Shown here in pieces: positions 28,134 to 35,744 of a stretch of DNA of 64,000 nt. Each line of letters opens with the position of its first letter. The stretch's first letter is position 1. The DNA is from Mycobacterium pseudokansasii (GTDB taxonomy: Bacteria > Actinomycetota > Actinomycetes > Mycobacteriales > Mycobacteriaceae), in NCBI RefSeq assembly GCF_900566075.1, contig NZ_UPHU01000001.1:4712325-4776324 (forward strand). Direction: 5' to 3'. The notes under the pieces are model-generated. The model was not told the origin of the DNA and did no database searches. It worked only from the letters and a program-made list of their open reading frames with translations. Made by a program: the position numbers and the translations under genes.

Positions 28134-29249
28134 GTGGCAAGCACGTGGAGCCTGTCCAAGGGTTTGGCCGCCGCCGTCGTCACCTCGGCTGCCGCGTTCG
28201 GGCTTTGCCCGGCCGCGGCAGCCGACCCGGCGGCGCCGCAGCCCAACCCCAACCAGCAGCTACCGGGCCTGCCGGCGTTGACCCAGTTGAGTCCGATAAT
28301 CCAGCAGGCCGCCAGCAACCCTGGACAGGCGACGCAGCTGCTGATGGCCGCGGCGCAAGCGTTTGTCCACAATCCGGCTGCGCCGGCCGAGTCCAAGAAC
28401 GTCGCGGCTTCGGTGAACCGGTTCGTGGCGGAGCCGACCAATCCCGGTTCGCCTGCGCTGGGGGTGCCGGCGCCGGCCCCGGCTCCCGAGACCGCACCAG
28501 TACCACACGTGCCACCGCCTGGCGTGGAGCCCGGCATGCTGGCGCATCTGCCTACCGGGATCGATCCCGCACATGTCGCCGGCCCCGCGCCGGCTTCTCC
28601 GTCGGGTGGAGCACCGCCCGCTGCGGCTTCGGCGCCGGCTTCTCCGTCGGGTGGAGCACCGCCCGCTGCGGCTCCCGCACCCGCACCGGCTCCCCCGTCG
28701 AGCGTGCACGCGCCGGCTTCTGCGCCAGGTGGGGCACCCGCGCCGGCTCCGCCGTCGGCCGCCGCCCCCGCGCCGGCCCCCGACGTGGCCCCACCTGCGC
28801 CGGCCGCGGCTCCGGCAGCCGCCCCCGGATTCGGCCCCGACGCCCCGCCCACGCAGGACTTCATGTACCCCTCGATCGGCACGAATTGCCTGGCCGACGG
28901 TAGCAATGTGATCGCCACCGCGCTCTCGGTCGCGGGCCCCGCCAAGATTCCGTCACCCGGCCCGGGGCCGGGCCAGACGGCCTATGTCTTCACTGCCGTC
29001 GGGACCCCCGGACCCGCCGAGGTGCAGCGGCTGCCGTTGAACGTCACCTGGGTGAACCTGACGACCGGCAGGTCCGGCAGCGCCACGCTCAAGCCTCGGC
29101 CGGACATCAATCCGGACGGGCCGACCACGTTGACCGTGATCGCCGACACCGGTTCGGGCAGCATCATGTCGACGATTTTCGGTCAGGTCACCACCAAGGA
29201 ACGGCAGTGCCAGTTCATGCCGACCATCGGCTCAACGGTGGTTCCTTAG
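28134..29249 (+). CDS. exported Ala/Pro-rich protein, Rv1157c-like
   Basis: A 371-residue exported protein. The signal peptide ends near GLCPAAAADPAAP. A helical segment (residues ~40-110) is followed by a long Pro/Ala linker with a tandem duplication. A globular C-terminal domain of about 120 residues (from TQDFMYPSIGTNCLADG to CQFMPTIGSTVVP, with two Cys that may pair) ends the protein. The start is GTG at 28134. The linker suggests spanning of the cell wall. It pairs with the gene just upstream; the role is unknown. Confidence 0.85.
   Translation: MASTWSLSKGLAAAVVTSAAAFGLCPAAAADPAAPQPNPNQQLPGLPALTQLSPIIQQAASNPGQATQLLMAAAQAFVHNPAAPAESKNVAASVNRFVAEPTNPGSPALGVPAPAPAPETAPVPHVPPPGVEPGMLAHLPTGIDPAHVAGPAPASPSGGAPPAAASAPASPSGGAPPAAAPAPAPAPPSSVHAPASAPGGAPAPAPPSAAAPAPAPDVAPPAPAAAPAAAPGFGPDAPPTQDFMYPSIGTNCLADGSNVIATALSVAGPAKIPSPGPGPGQTAYVFTAVGTPGPAEVQRLPLNVTWVNLTTGRSGSATLKPRPDINPDGPTTLTVIADTGSGSIMSTIFGQVTTKERQCQFMPTIGSTVVP
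28587..28676 (+). repeat. tandem 45-bp duplication in the Pro/Ala linker
   Basis: Two adjacent 45-bp units (28587-28631 and 28632-28676) are nearly identical. Each encodes APASPSGGAPPAAA plus one residue. This is recent expansion of the linker in the Rv1157c-like gene. Confidence 0.85.
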
Positions 29250-29355
29250 AGCGGGCGCTGCCCCGGCCACCATCGCGGCGACGCCGGCTCACGGTTGGTG
29301 CAACGACAACCCGGCGTGACTCGCCGTCGCGGCCGGCAGCTGGCGAGGCGCGACA

Positions 29356-29502
29356 TCAGTACGCCATGAACAAGATGGCGTCGCGGTCGTACTCCAGCCC
29401 CGGATGAACGTCGGCAAGGTGTTTCTGGGTCAGCTCGACCAGCTCGTCCTCGTCCTTGCCGGCGATCGCTTCGCCGCACGGACACGTTATGTGCGTTTTC
29501 AC
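29356..29502 (-). CDS. small DUF1059-like protein (48 aa)
   Basis: A 48-residue protein beginning VKTHITCPCGEAIAG, with a CxC motif and a C-terminal HLADVHPGLEYDRDAIL segment. This is the Cys/His arrangement of DUF1059 small proteins. The start is GTG at 29502, with GGAAAGG about 7 nt upstream. It follows the HhH-GPD gene by 35 bp on the same strand. A small metal-binding fold is likely; the function is unknown. Confidence 0.8.
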   Translation of the reverse strand: MKTHITCPCGEAIAGKDEDELVELTQKHLADVHPGLEYDRDAILFMAY

Positions 29503-29537
29503 GTTGCCGCCTTTCCCTGGGCTTTGCCGTTGGCCCG

Positions 29538-30119
29538 TTACTTGGATTTCTTGGATTCTGCCTTCATCTGCTTCTTGTGCGAGCGCACCTGCCCGAGCGA
29601 GCGGGCGTCGACGATATCGGCGACGGAGATATAGGTGCCGGGTTGACCGAACGGTCCGGCGGCTTCCCGCCAGCCCGGCGGCGTCACGCCGTACTGCTTG
29701 CCGAGCAACGCCACAAAGATCCGGGCCTTTTGTTCGCCGAAACCGGGCAACCCGTTGAGCCGCCGCAGCAACTCGGTACCATCGGGTTCGCCGGCGGTCC
29801 ACACGGCGGCCGCGTCCCCACCGTAGCGGTCCACGACGATCTGCGCGAGCGCCTGGATGCGTTTGGCCATCGAACCCGGAAACCGATGTATCGCAGGCTT
29901 TTCCGAGCACAGTGCGGCGAACTTCTCTGGGTCGTAGTCCGCTATCTCACCGGCGTCGAAGCCGCCCATCCGGTCGGCGATCTTCTTGGGCCCGGCGAAG
30001 GCGGTCTCCAGCGGAACCTGCTGATCAAGGAGCATGCCGACCAGCAGTGCGAACGGGTTGGAGTCGAGCAGCGCGTCGGCGGCCTGGTCCTGGGCAAGCT
30101 GCAGTTTCACCACCCACAC
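29538..30119 (-). CDS. HhH-GPD base-excision glycosylase-like protein, Rv1156-like
   Basis: A 193-residue protein with a helix-hairpin-helix and Gly/Pro region (LNGLPGFGEQKARIFVALLG, about residues 120-140). An N-terminal helical domain (NPFALLVGMLLDQQVPLETA) precedes it, as in HhH-GPD DNA glycosylases. The C-terminus is Lys-rich, which would suit DNA binding. No Fe-S cysteine cluster is visible. The substrate lesion is unknown. It is in the Rv1156 position. Confidence 0.83.
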   Translation of the reverse strand: MWVVKLQLAQDQAADALLDSNPFALLVGMLLDQQVPLETAFAGPKKIADRMGGFDAGEIADYDPEKFAALCSEKPAIHRFPGSMAKRIQALAQIVVDRYGGDAAAVWTAGEPDGTELLRRLNGLPGFGEQKARIFVALLGKQYGVTPPGWREAAGPFGQPGTYISVADIVDARSLGQVRSHKKQMKAESKKSK

Positions 30120-30201
30120 AGTTTAGAACTCAACGGGCGGCCCGTCGGCAGAGCATTGGTACAGCATCGAATTGGCTTGCCCGGCAGAGGCTTTGCTGCG
30201 A

Positions 30202-30375
30202 TTAGCCGCTCTTGCGGCGGAATTCCCGTCGGCTCTCCAGCGGACCGTGTGCCCGCGGTTGCTTGGCGCCGCCGTCCTTATGATCCGATCCACCCGCCGA
30301 CTTGGCCAGCTTGCGGTCGAGGGCTTCGCGGAACTTGCGCTTGGTCTCGTCCTCCGGGGACTTCGATGCAGCCAT
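30202..30375 (-). CDS. small basic DUF5302-like protein (57 aa)
   Basis: A 57-residue, highly charged protein: MAASKSPEDETKRKFREALD at the start, ESRREFRRKSG at the end. It is typical of the actinobacterial DUF5302 proteins. ATG at 30375, TAA at 30202. It lies between the Rv1155- and Rv1156-like genes on the same strand. It has no membrane segment and is probably disordered or nucleic-acid associated. Confidence 0.78.
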   Translation of the reverse strand: MAASKSPEDETKRKFREALDRKLAKSAGGSDHKDGGAKQPRAHGPLESRREFRRKSG

Positions 30376-30398
30376 ACCCGGCAGCCTAACCCGAGTGT

Positions 30399-30896
<498 letters not shown>

Positions 30897-30898
30897 TC

Positions 30899-31414
30899 AT
30901 GACTCGGTACGCGGCATTCCTGCGCGGCGTCAATGTCGGGGGCGTGAACCTGAAGATGGCCGACGTCGCCGCGGCATTGACCGACGCCGGGTTCGCCGAC
31001 GTGCGTACCGTCGTGGCCAGCGGCAACGTCCTGCTCGAGTCATCCTTCGGTGCCGCGCACGTGCGCGCGACGGCCGAGGCCGCCTTGCGCGAGCGGTTCG
31101 GCTACGACGCGTGGGTGTTGGTCTACGACCTCGATACCGTGCGCGCCATCGACGAGCGGTACCCGTTCGAGCGGGGGGTCGACGGATACCAGTCGTATGT
31201 CACGTTTGTCAGCGACACCGCGGTGCTCGACGAATTGGCGGCGCTGGAAGGTAGCCCCGAGGAGAAAATCAGTCGCGGTGACGGTGTCGTTTACTGGCAG
31301 GTACCCAAGGGAAGCACATTGAACAGCGCCATCGGCCAAACCATGGGTAAGAAGCGCTACAAATCGTCGACCACCACCCGCAACCTGCGAACACTGGACA
31401 AGGTGCTGAAATAA
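30899..31414 (+). CDS. DUF1697 family protein
   Basis: A 171-residue protein starting MTRYAAFLRGVNVGGVNLKM, with VASGNVLLES and the C-terminal TTRNLRTLDKVL motif, all diagnostic for DUF1697. It is cytosolic, without a known activity. ATG at 30899. Its TAA stop overlaps the apparent start of the methyltransferase that follows, so the two probably form an operon. Confidence 0.88.
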   Translation: MTRYAAFLRGVNVGGVNLKMADVAAALTDAGFADVRTVVASGNVLLESSFGAAHVRATAEAALRERFGYDAWVLVYDLDTVRAIDERYPFERGVDGYQSYVTFVSDTAVLDELAALEGSPEEKISRGDGVVYWQVPKGSTLNSAIGQTMGKKRYKSSTTTRNLRTLDKVLK

Positions 31415-32247
31415 CCCCCGCCGACGAAGCCGCCCAACAGAAAGTCAGCCTCACCGGAGTCTTCGAGACCGCCCTGCTAACGCTGAATGCCAGGGCCGCG
31501 GAGGCCCGCCGCAGCGACCCGATCATCGAGGACCCGATGGCCGTCGCCCTGGTCGATTCCATCGACTTCGACTTCGCGAAGTTCGGCCCCACCCGCCAGG
31601 ACATCGCGTTGCGGGCCCAAGCCTTCGACGCCGCGGCCCTGTCCTATCTCGGCCGGCATCCGTCGGCCACGGTGGTGGCGCTGGCAGAAGGTCTGCAAAC
31701 CAGCTTCTGGCGTTTGGACGCCGCTCTTCCGGACAGCCGATTCCGTTGGCTCACAGTTGATCTGACGCCGATCATCGATATCCGTAGGCGGCTGCTGCCG
31801 ACGCCTGCCCGGGTGTCGGTGTGCGCCCAGTCCGCGCTGGATTACAGCTGGATGGACTGCGTCGACTCATCCGCCGGGGTGTTCATCACCGCGGAGGGGC
31901 TGCTGATGTACCTGCAGCCTGAACAGGCGCTGGAGCTGATCAGCGAGTGCGCGCGAAAATTCCCGGGCGGTCAGATGCTCTTCGACCTGCCGCCGCGCTG
32001 GTTCACCTTCTTCAGCCGACTCGGCATCCGGACGTCGCTGCGCTACACGATTCCGCCGATGCCGTTCAGCATGTCCGTCGGACAGGCCGCGGAGTTGGTG
32101 GACACGGTGCCGGGCATCCGCGCGGTTCGCGACGTGCCGTTGCCCACGGGACGCGGCTTCGTTGTCAACGCCGCACTGTCGACGGTCTACCGCACGCGGT
32201 TCTTAGATGCCCTGCGCCCGTGCCTGACTCTGCTGGAGTTCGGCTGA
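31411..32247 (+). CDS. omt: O-methyltransferase (LCM-type), Rv1153c-like, apparent ATA start
   Basis: A ~278-residue SAM-dependent methyltransferase of the LCMT/PPM2-like family. It has FETALLTLNARAAEA, the LTVDLTPIID region and the AEGLLMYLQPEQA motif. Similarity to Rv1153c begins TPADEAAQQKVSLTGV, directly after an ATA codon at 31411. Upstream in frame there is a stop at 31348 and no ATG, GTG or TTG. The first ATG is at 31537 and would remove 42 conserved residues. Either ATA is used, coupled to the upstream stop, or the protein is truncated. The substrate is unknown. Confidence 0.8.
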   Translation: MTPADEAAQQKVSLTGVFETALLTLNARAAEARRSDPIIEDPMAVALVDSIDFDFAKFGPTRQDIALRAQAFDAAALSYLGRHPSATVVALAEGLQTSFWRLDAALPDSRFRWLTVDLTPIIDIRRRLLPTPARVSVCAQSALDYSWMDCVDSSAGVFITAEGLLMYLQPEQALELISECARKFPGGQMLFDLPPRWFTFFSRLGIRTSLRYTIPPMPFSMSVGQAAELVDTVPGIRAVRDVPLPTGRGFVVNAALSTVYRTRFLDALRPCLTLLEFG

Positions 32248-32251
32248 ACCC

Positions 32252-32614
32252 TCAGTCGGGCACGTTCGTGAGATAACGCATCGCGTCGGACTTGGTCAGG
32301 CCCAGTGCGCGAGCGACTTCCACGTATTCCCTGGCCGCGGCGGCCATCGCGGCGTCAGTCGGGTCGAACCGGGAGATGAAAGTACCGAAGCGCCCGCGCG
32401 TTTCGACGATCGCCGCCGACTCCAACTCCCGGTAGGCGCGGGCCACCGTATTGGCGGCAACCCCGAGCTGGCCGGCCAGGTCGCGCACTGTCGGCAGCCG
32501 GGTTCCCGGTGGTAACGCACCGGCTCGCACCCCGTCGATCACTTGGGTCCTGAGCTGGTCGAACAGCGGCTTGCCCGCCTTCACATCGATCCGTAACCAG
32601 TCGCGCAGCTCCAC
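32252..32614 (-). CDS. GntR family regulator (YtrA-like, short), Rv1152-like
   Basis: A 120-residue GntR winged helix. The N-terminal HTH comprises [44 protein letters not shown] and [13 protein letters not shown] (residues ~13-80). A short C-terminal helix (KSDAMRYL) follows, without a large ligand domain, as in the YtrA subgroup. The start GTG at 32614 gives [10 protein letters not shown]. It is divergent from the sirtuin gene, with 37 bp between the starts, so it may regulate it. Confidence 0.88.
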   Translation of the reverse strand: MELRDWLRIDVKAGKPLFDQLRTQVIDGVRAGALPPGTRLPTVRDLAGQLGVAANTVARAYRELESAAIVETRGRFGTFISRFDPTDAAMAAAAREYVEVARALGLTKSDAMRYLTNVPD

Positions 32615-32651
32615 CCACCCAGTATCTACCAAGCACGGCTATCTTTGTGGG

Positions 32652-33365
32652 ATGCGAGTGACGGTGCTCAGCGGGGCGGGGATCTCGGCGGAAAGCGGCG
32701 TACCGACCTTTCGTGACGACAAGAACGGATTGTGGGCCCGTTTCGACCCCTACGAGCTGTCCAGCACACAAGGATGGGAGAGCAACCCCGAGCGGGTGTG
32801 GGGCTGGTATCTATGGCGCCACTACCTGGTGGCCACGGTCGAACCCAACGAGGGTCATCGCGCGATCGCCGACTGGCAGGCCGCGGCCGACGTCACCGTC
32901 GTCACCCAGAACGTCGACGACCTGCACGAGCGTGCCGGTAGCACACCAGTGCACCACCTGCACGGCAGCCTTTTTGAATTCCGTTGTGCCCGTTGCGGTA
33001 TGCCTTACACCGAGGCGCTGCCGGTGATGACCGAACCGGCTATTGAGGTGGAGCCGCCGGTCTGCCGCTGCGGCGGCCTGATCCGGCCCGACATCGTCTG
33101 GTTCGGCGAGGCGCTGCCCGAAGGGCCGTGGCAACACGCCGTCGCGGCGACCGAAGCCGCCGACGTGGTGGTGGTGGTGGGGACCTCCGCGATCGTCTAC
33201 CCGGCGGCCGGGCTACCGGAGCTGGCGCTGGCACGCGGCATTCCGGTGATCGAGGTCAATCCCGAGCCGACACCGCTGTCGCGCGGCGCGACGATCTGTG
33301 TTCGCCAGTCGGCGAGTCGGGCGTTGCCCGGGTTGTTGCAGCGGCTGCCCGCCTTGCTCACGTAG
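32652..33365 (+). CDS. sirtuin, NAD-dependent protein deacylase, Rv1151c-like
   Basis: A 237-residue sirtuin. The NAD-binding motif is [16 protein letters not shown], followed by [12 protein letters not shown] and the catalytic His in HLHGS. Zinc cysteines are in CARC and CRCGG. The segment WYLWR near residue 55 has the Tyr-x-x-Arg pattern of desuccinylase-type sirtuins. It would remove acetyl or succinyl groups from protein lysines. The start ATG at 32652 gives the normal length. Confidence 0.92.
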   Translation: MRVTVLSGAGISAESGVPTFRDDKNGLWARFDPYELSSTQGWESNPERVWGWYLWRHYLVATVEPNEGHRAIADWQAAADVTVVTQNVDDLHERAGSTPVHHLHGSLFEFRCARCGMPYTEALPVMTEPAIEVEPPVCRCGGLIRPDIVWFGEALPEGPWQHAVAATEAADVVVVVGTSAIVYPAAGLPELALARGIPVIEVNPEPTPLSRGATICVRQSASRALPGLLQRLPALLT

Positions 33366-33373
33366 CTGTCGCG

Positions 33374-33452
33374 TCGAGACTGCGGTAGTGGTATCGAGCC
33401 TGCGCACAGATCGGGGTTCGCCCACAGGTCCGCGCGCTGAGCGCAGTTTCGG
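33374..33452. repeat. 79-bp intergenic repeat, left copy
   Basis: It begins TCGAGACTGCG and ends CGCAGTTTCGG; the two ends are imperfect inverted repeats of each other. A second copy of equal length lies at 34332, with about 10 mismatches over 79 positions. The two flank the DUF559-like gene in the same orientation. Confidence 0.85.
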
Positions 33453-33488
33453 TGAGCCGGCGTCGGCGGAGCGGGCGATTCTGCCGTC

Positions 33489-34346
33489 ATGGGCAGCTCG
33501 GAACCATTTCTGGGCAGCGAAGCGGTGCGCAGCGGAATGCTGCGGCCCCACCAGCTGCGGTCCCGATTCCGGGCGGTGTACCCCGACGTCTACGTGCGAC
33601 GCGATCAGCAACTGACGCTGCGCCACCGTGCGGTCGCGGCGTGGCGGTGCTCGCGCCGCCGCGGTGTGCTTGCGGGGCTGACCGCCGCCGCATGGCACGG
33701 CTCGAAATGGGTAGACGAACGCCTGCCCATCGAATTGGTGTGGTCCACCGCGCGACCGCCACGCGGCCTGCGCACCTACGACGTGCGGCTCGGGCCCGAG
33801 GAGTATGACCTCGTCGGCGGAATCCCGGTGACCACACCGCAACGCACCGCATACGACGTTGGACGGCGAAAGCCGATGGGCGCCGCGATCGCATACCTGG
33901 ACGCTCTGCTGGGGGCAACCAACGTCAAGCTTGCTGAAGTCGCCGAAGCGGCCGACCGGCATCGCGGGGCGCGGGGCTTGAGGCAACTGGAAACCGCGCT
34001 GGAACTCGTCGATACCGGTTCGCAGTCGCCGAAAGAGAGCTGGCTGCGGCTGTTGATCATCGGCGCCGGGTTACCCCGGCCGACCACGCAAGTCCCGGTG
34101 GCAACACCGGATGGCACCCGGATGTACTACCTCGATATGGGTTGGCCGGATGTGATGGTCGCCGTCGAAGACGACGGCGAGCATCACGGCCTCGACCGCT
34201 GGCAATACACCAGGGACATCAGGCGTAGCGAGCAGTGGGAGCGGCTCGGCTGGCTGATCGTCCGAGTGGTGGCAACGGATAGACCTGCCGACATCATTCG
34301 CCGGATCCGTGCTGCATTGGAGTTTCGCGGGTCGAGACTGCGATAG
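33489..34346 (+). CDS. DUF559-like protein with AbiEi-like N-terminus
   Basis: A 285-residue hypothetical protein common in actinobacteria. The N-terminal region (GSEAVRSGMLRPHQLRSRF and VTTPQRTAYDVG) resembles AbiEi-type winged-helix proteins. The C-terminal region, with YLDMGWPDVMVAVEDDGEHH and GWLIVRV, resembles the Vsr/DUF559 restriction-endonuclease fold, where D and E-x-D-G would bind metal. Its last codons and TAG stop lie inside the right-hand 79-bp repeat. The activity is unproven. Flanking repeats suggest that the gene can be mobilised. Confidence 0.72.
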   Translation: MGSSEPFLGSEAVRSGMLRPHQLRSRFRAVYPDVYVRRDQQLTLRHRAVAAWRCSRRRGVLAGLTAAAWHGSKWVDERLPIELVWSTARPPRGLRTYDVRLGPEEYDLVGGIPVTTPQRTAYDVGRRKPMGAAIAYLDALLGATNVKLAEVAEAADRHRGARGLRQLETALELVDTGSQSPKESWLRLLIIGAGLPRPTTQVPVATPDGTRMYYLDMGWPDVMVAVEDDGEHHGLDRWQYTRDIRRSEQWERLGWLIVRVVATDRPADIIRRIRAALEFRGSRLR

Positions 34347-34410
34347 TCGCATCGAGCCTGCGCACAGATCGCCCTTCGCCCACCGGATCGCGCGCTGAGC
34401 GTAGTTTCGG
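34332..34410. repeat. 79-bp intergenic repeat, right copy
   Basis: It begins TCGAGACTGCG and ends TAGTTTCGG. It is in the same orientation as the copy at 33374 and starts within the last five codons of the DUF559-like gene, supplying its stop codon. Confidence 0.85.
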
Positions 34411-34412
34411 CG

Positions 34413-35051
34413 TCACCCCAGCGGACGCCGAGCCCGGCCCAGCGCCAACTCCGCCACCGGCAACGGCGCCCACGCCGGCAGTGTCCACTCCCGTCGTGCG
34501 GCGTCCACGTCGAATCCCGCGGCGACAATCGCGCGCTCGGTATGGCGATGGGTGTGGCAGTTGCCGGCCAGCCGCGGCCAGAATGTCGCGTCGACGAACT
34601 GCTGAAACCGGCCGCGGACACCGGCACTGGCTACGTGCTCGAGATACCGCAACTGCCCACCCGGCCGTAGCAATGAGCGCAGATGTCGCAGCACCCCAAC
34701 CGGGTCGTTCACCGAACAGAGCACCAGCGAGCAGACCACCGCGTCGAAGGACCCACCGGCGCTGAAGTGCTCCGCCGTATCGCCGATCACCAGCACGGGA
34801 ATTGGCGCATCCACGGCCGCGGCGCGGGCTTTGGCCGTCAAGTGCGGCTCTGGCTCCACGGCCACGACCTGCGTCACGGTCTGCGGGTAGTAGGCGAAGT
34901 TCGTCCCGACACCGGCACCGACTTCCAGTACCCGGCCCGACAGGCCGGCCAGATTCTCCCGGCGCAGGTCTCGTACCGCCTCGGCTTCGTGGGCTGCGAT
35001 GATGGGCCAGATGCGGGCGAACAACGGGTGCTGCACTGTGGCGCCTGTCAT
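34413..35051 (-). CDS. class I SAM methyltransferase, Rv1147-like
   Basis: A 212-residue Methyltransf_11-type enzyme. Motif I is VLEVGAGVGTNFAYYP, motif II is VVAVEPEPHL, and FDAVVCSLVLCSV and LRPGGQLRYLEHV follow. The ATG at 35051 overlaps the TetR stop (ATGA). It is the third gene of the mmpL13-tetR-methyltransferase operon. Its substrate may be the lipid moved by MmpL13, or it may act elsewhere; nothing decides this. Confidence 0.85.
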   Translation of the reverse strand: MTGATVQHPLFARIWPIIAAHEAEAVRDLRRENLAGLSGRVLEVGAGVGTNFAYYPQTVTQVVAVEPEPHLTAKARAAAVDAPIPVLVIGDTAEHFSAGGSFDAVVCSLVLCSVNDPVGVLRHLRSLLRPGGQLRYLEHVASAGVRGRFQQFVDATFWPRLAGNCHTHRHTERAIVAAGFDVDAARREWTLPAWAPLPVAELALGRARRPLG

Positions 35052-35743
35052 ACCGGGGCCGTTTCCGACGTGCGATGTTGCCGGACCCAATCGATCAGCT
35101 GCCTCGGCGTCGCGTGCGGGCCGACCAGGCCGGCGACCATATGTCCGCACAGCACCGCGCTGAGTACCCGGTCGGCGAACGCTTCGACATCACCGAACGG
35201 TAGATGCGGTTTGGTGATCAACAGGGCGGCCACCCCGTGCGCGGCGGTCCACAGCTCCAGGGCAATCATGGTCGGATCGTCGGTCCGATAGACGCCCTCG
35301 TCCATCAGGGCCTGCACGGAGGCCCGCATGTGCTTGAACGCCGAGCTGTCCAGGGCGATATCGACGTCGCTGCCCAATCGCCACTCCCCCATGGTCGCAA
35401 GGCGGTACAACTGCGGGGTCTGCAACGCGAACCGCACGTAGGCGAGGCCCTGCACCCGAAGCACGTCCACGGTGGACGGTTGCCCGATGGCAACCCGATC
35501 CATTTCCGCATCCAGCCGGGCCAGGTAGCGTGCGCATACCGCGTCCAACAGCGCGTCTTTGTCCTCGAAGTGCAGGTAGATCGACGGCGGTGTGACGCCC
35601 ACCCGCTGGGCCACCGACCGGATCGAGACCGCCCGCGCCTGGCCCGTCTCCAGCAGCAACTCGGTGGCCGCGTCCAGGATTTCGCGGCTTAGCCGGTCAC
35701 CCGATCCGCGCGGGGCACGTGAGCGCCGCAGACCCGTCGACAC
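35048..35743 (-). CDS. TetR/AcrR regulator in the mmpL13 operon
   Basis: A 231-residue TetR family protein. The HTH is SIRSVAQRVGVTPPSIYLHFEDKDALL (about residues 40-66). The C-terminal domain has the WHG-type features (ALELWTAAHG). The start is GTG at 35743, 1 bp after the mmpL13 stop, and its end overlaps the methyltransferase start. It probably represses the operon, with a candidate operator at 38119. Confidence 0.88.
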   Translation of the reverse strand: MSTGLRRSRAPRGSGDRLSREILDAATELLLETGQARAVSIRSVAQRVGVTPPSIYLHFEDKDALLDAVCARYLARLDAEMDRVAIGQPSTVDVLRVQGLAYVRFALQTPQLYRLATMGEWRLGSDVDIALDSSAFKHMRASVQALMDEGVYRTDDPTMIALELWTAAHGVAALLITKPHLPFGDVEAFADRVLSAVLCGHMVAGLVGPHATPRQLIDWVRQHRTSETAPV

Positions 35744-35744
35744 G

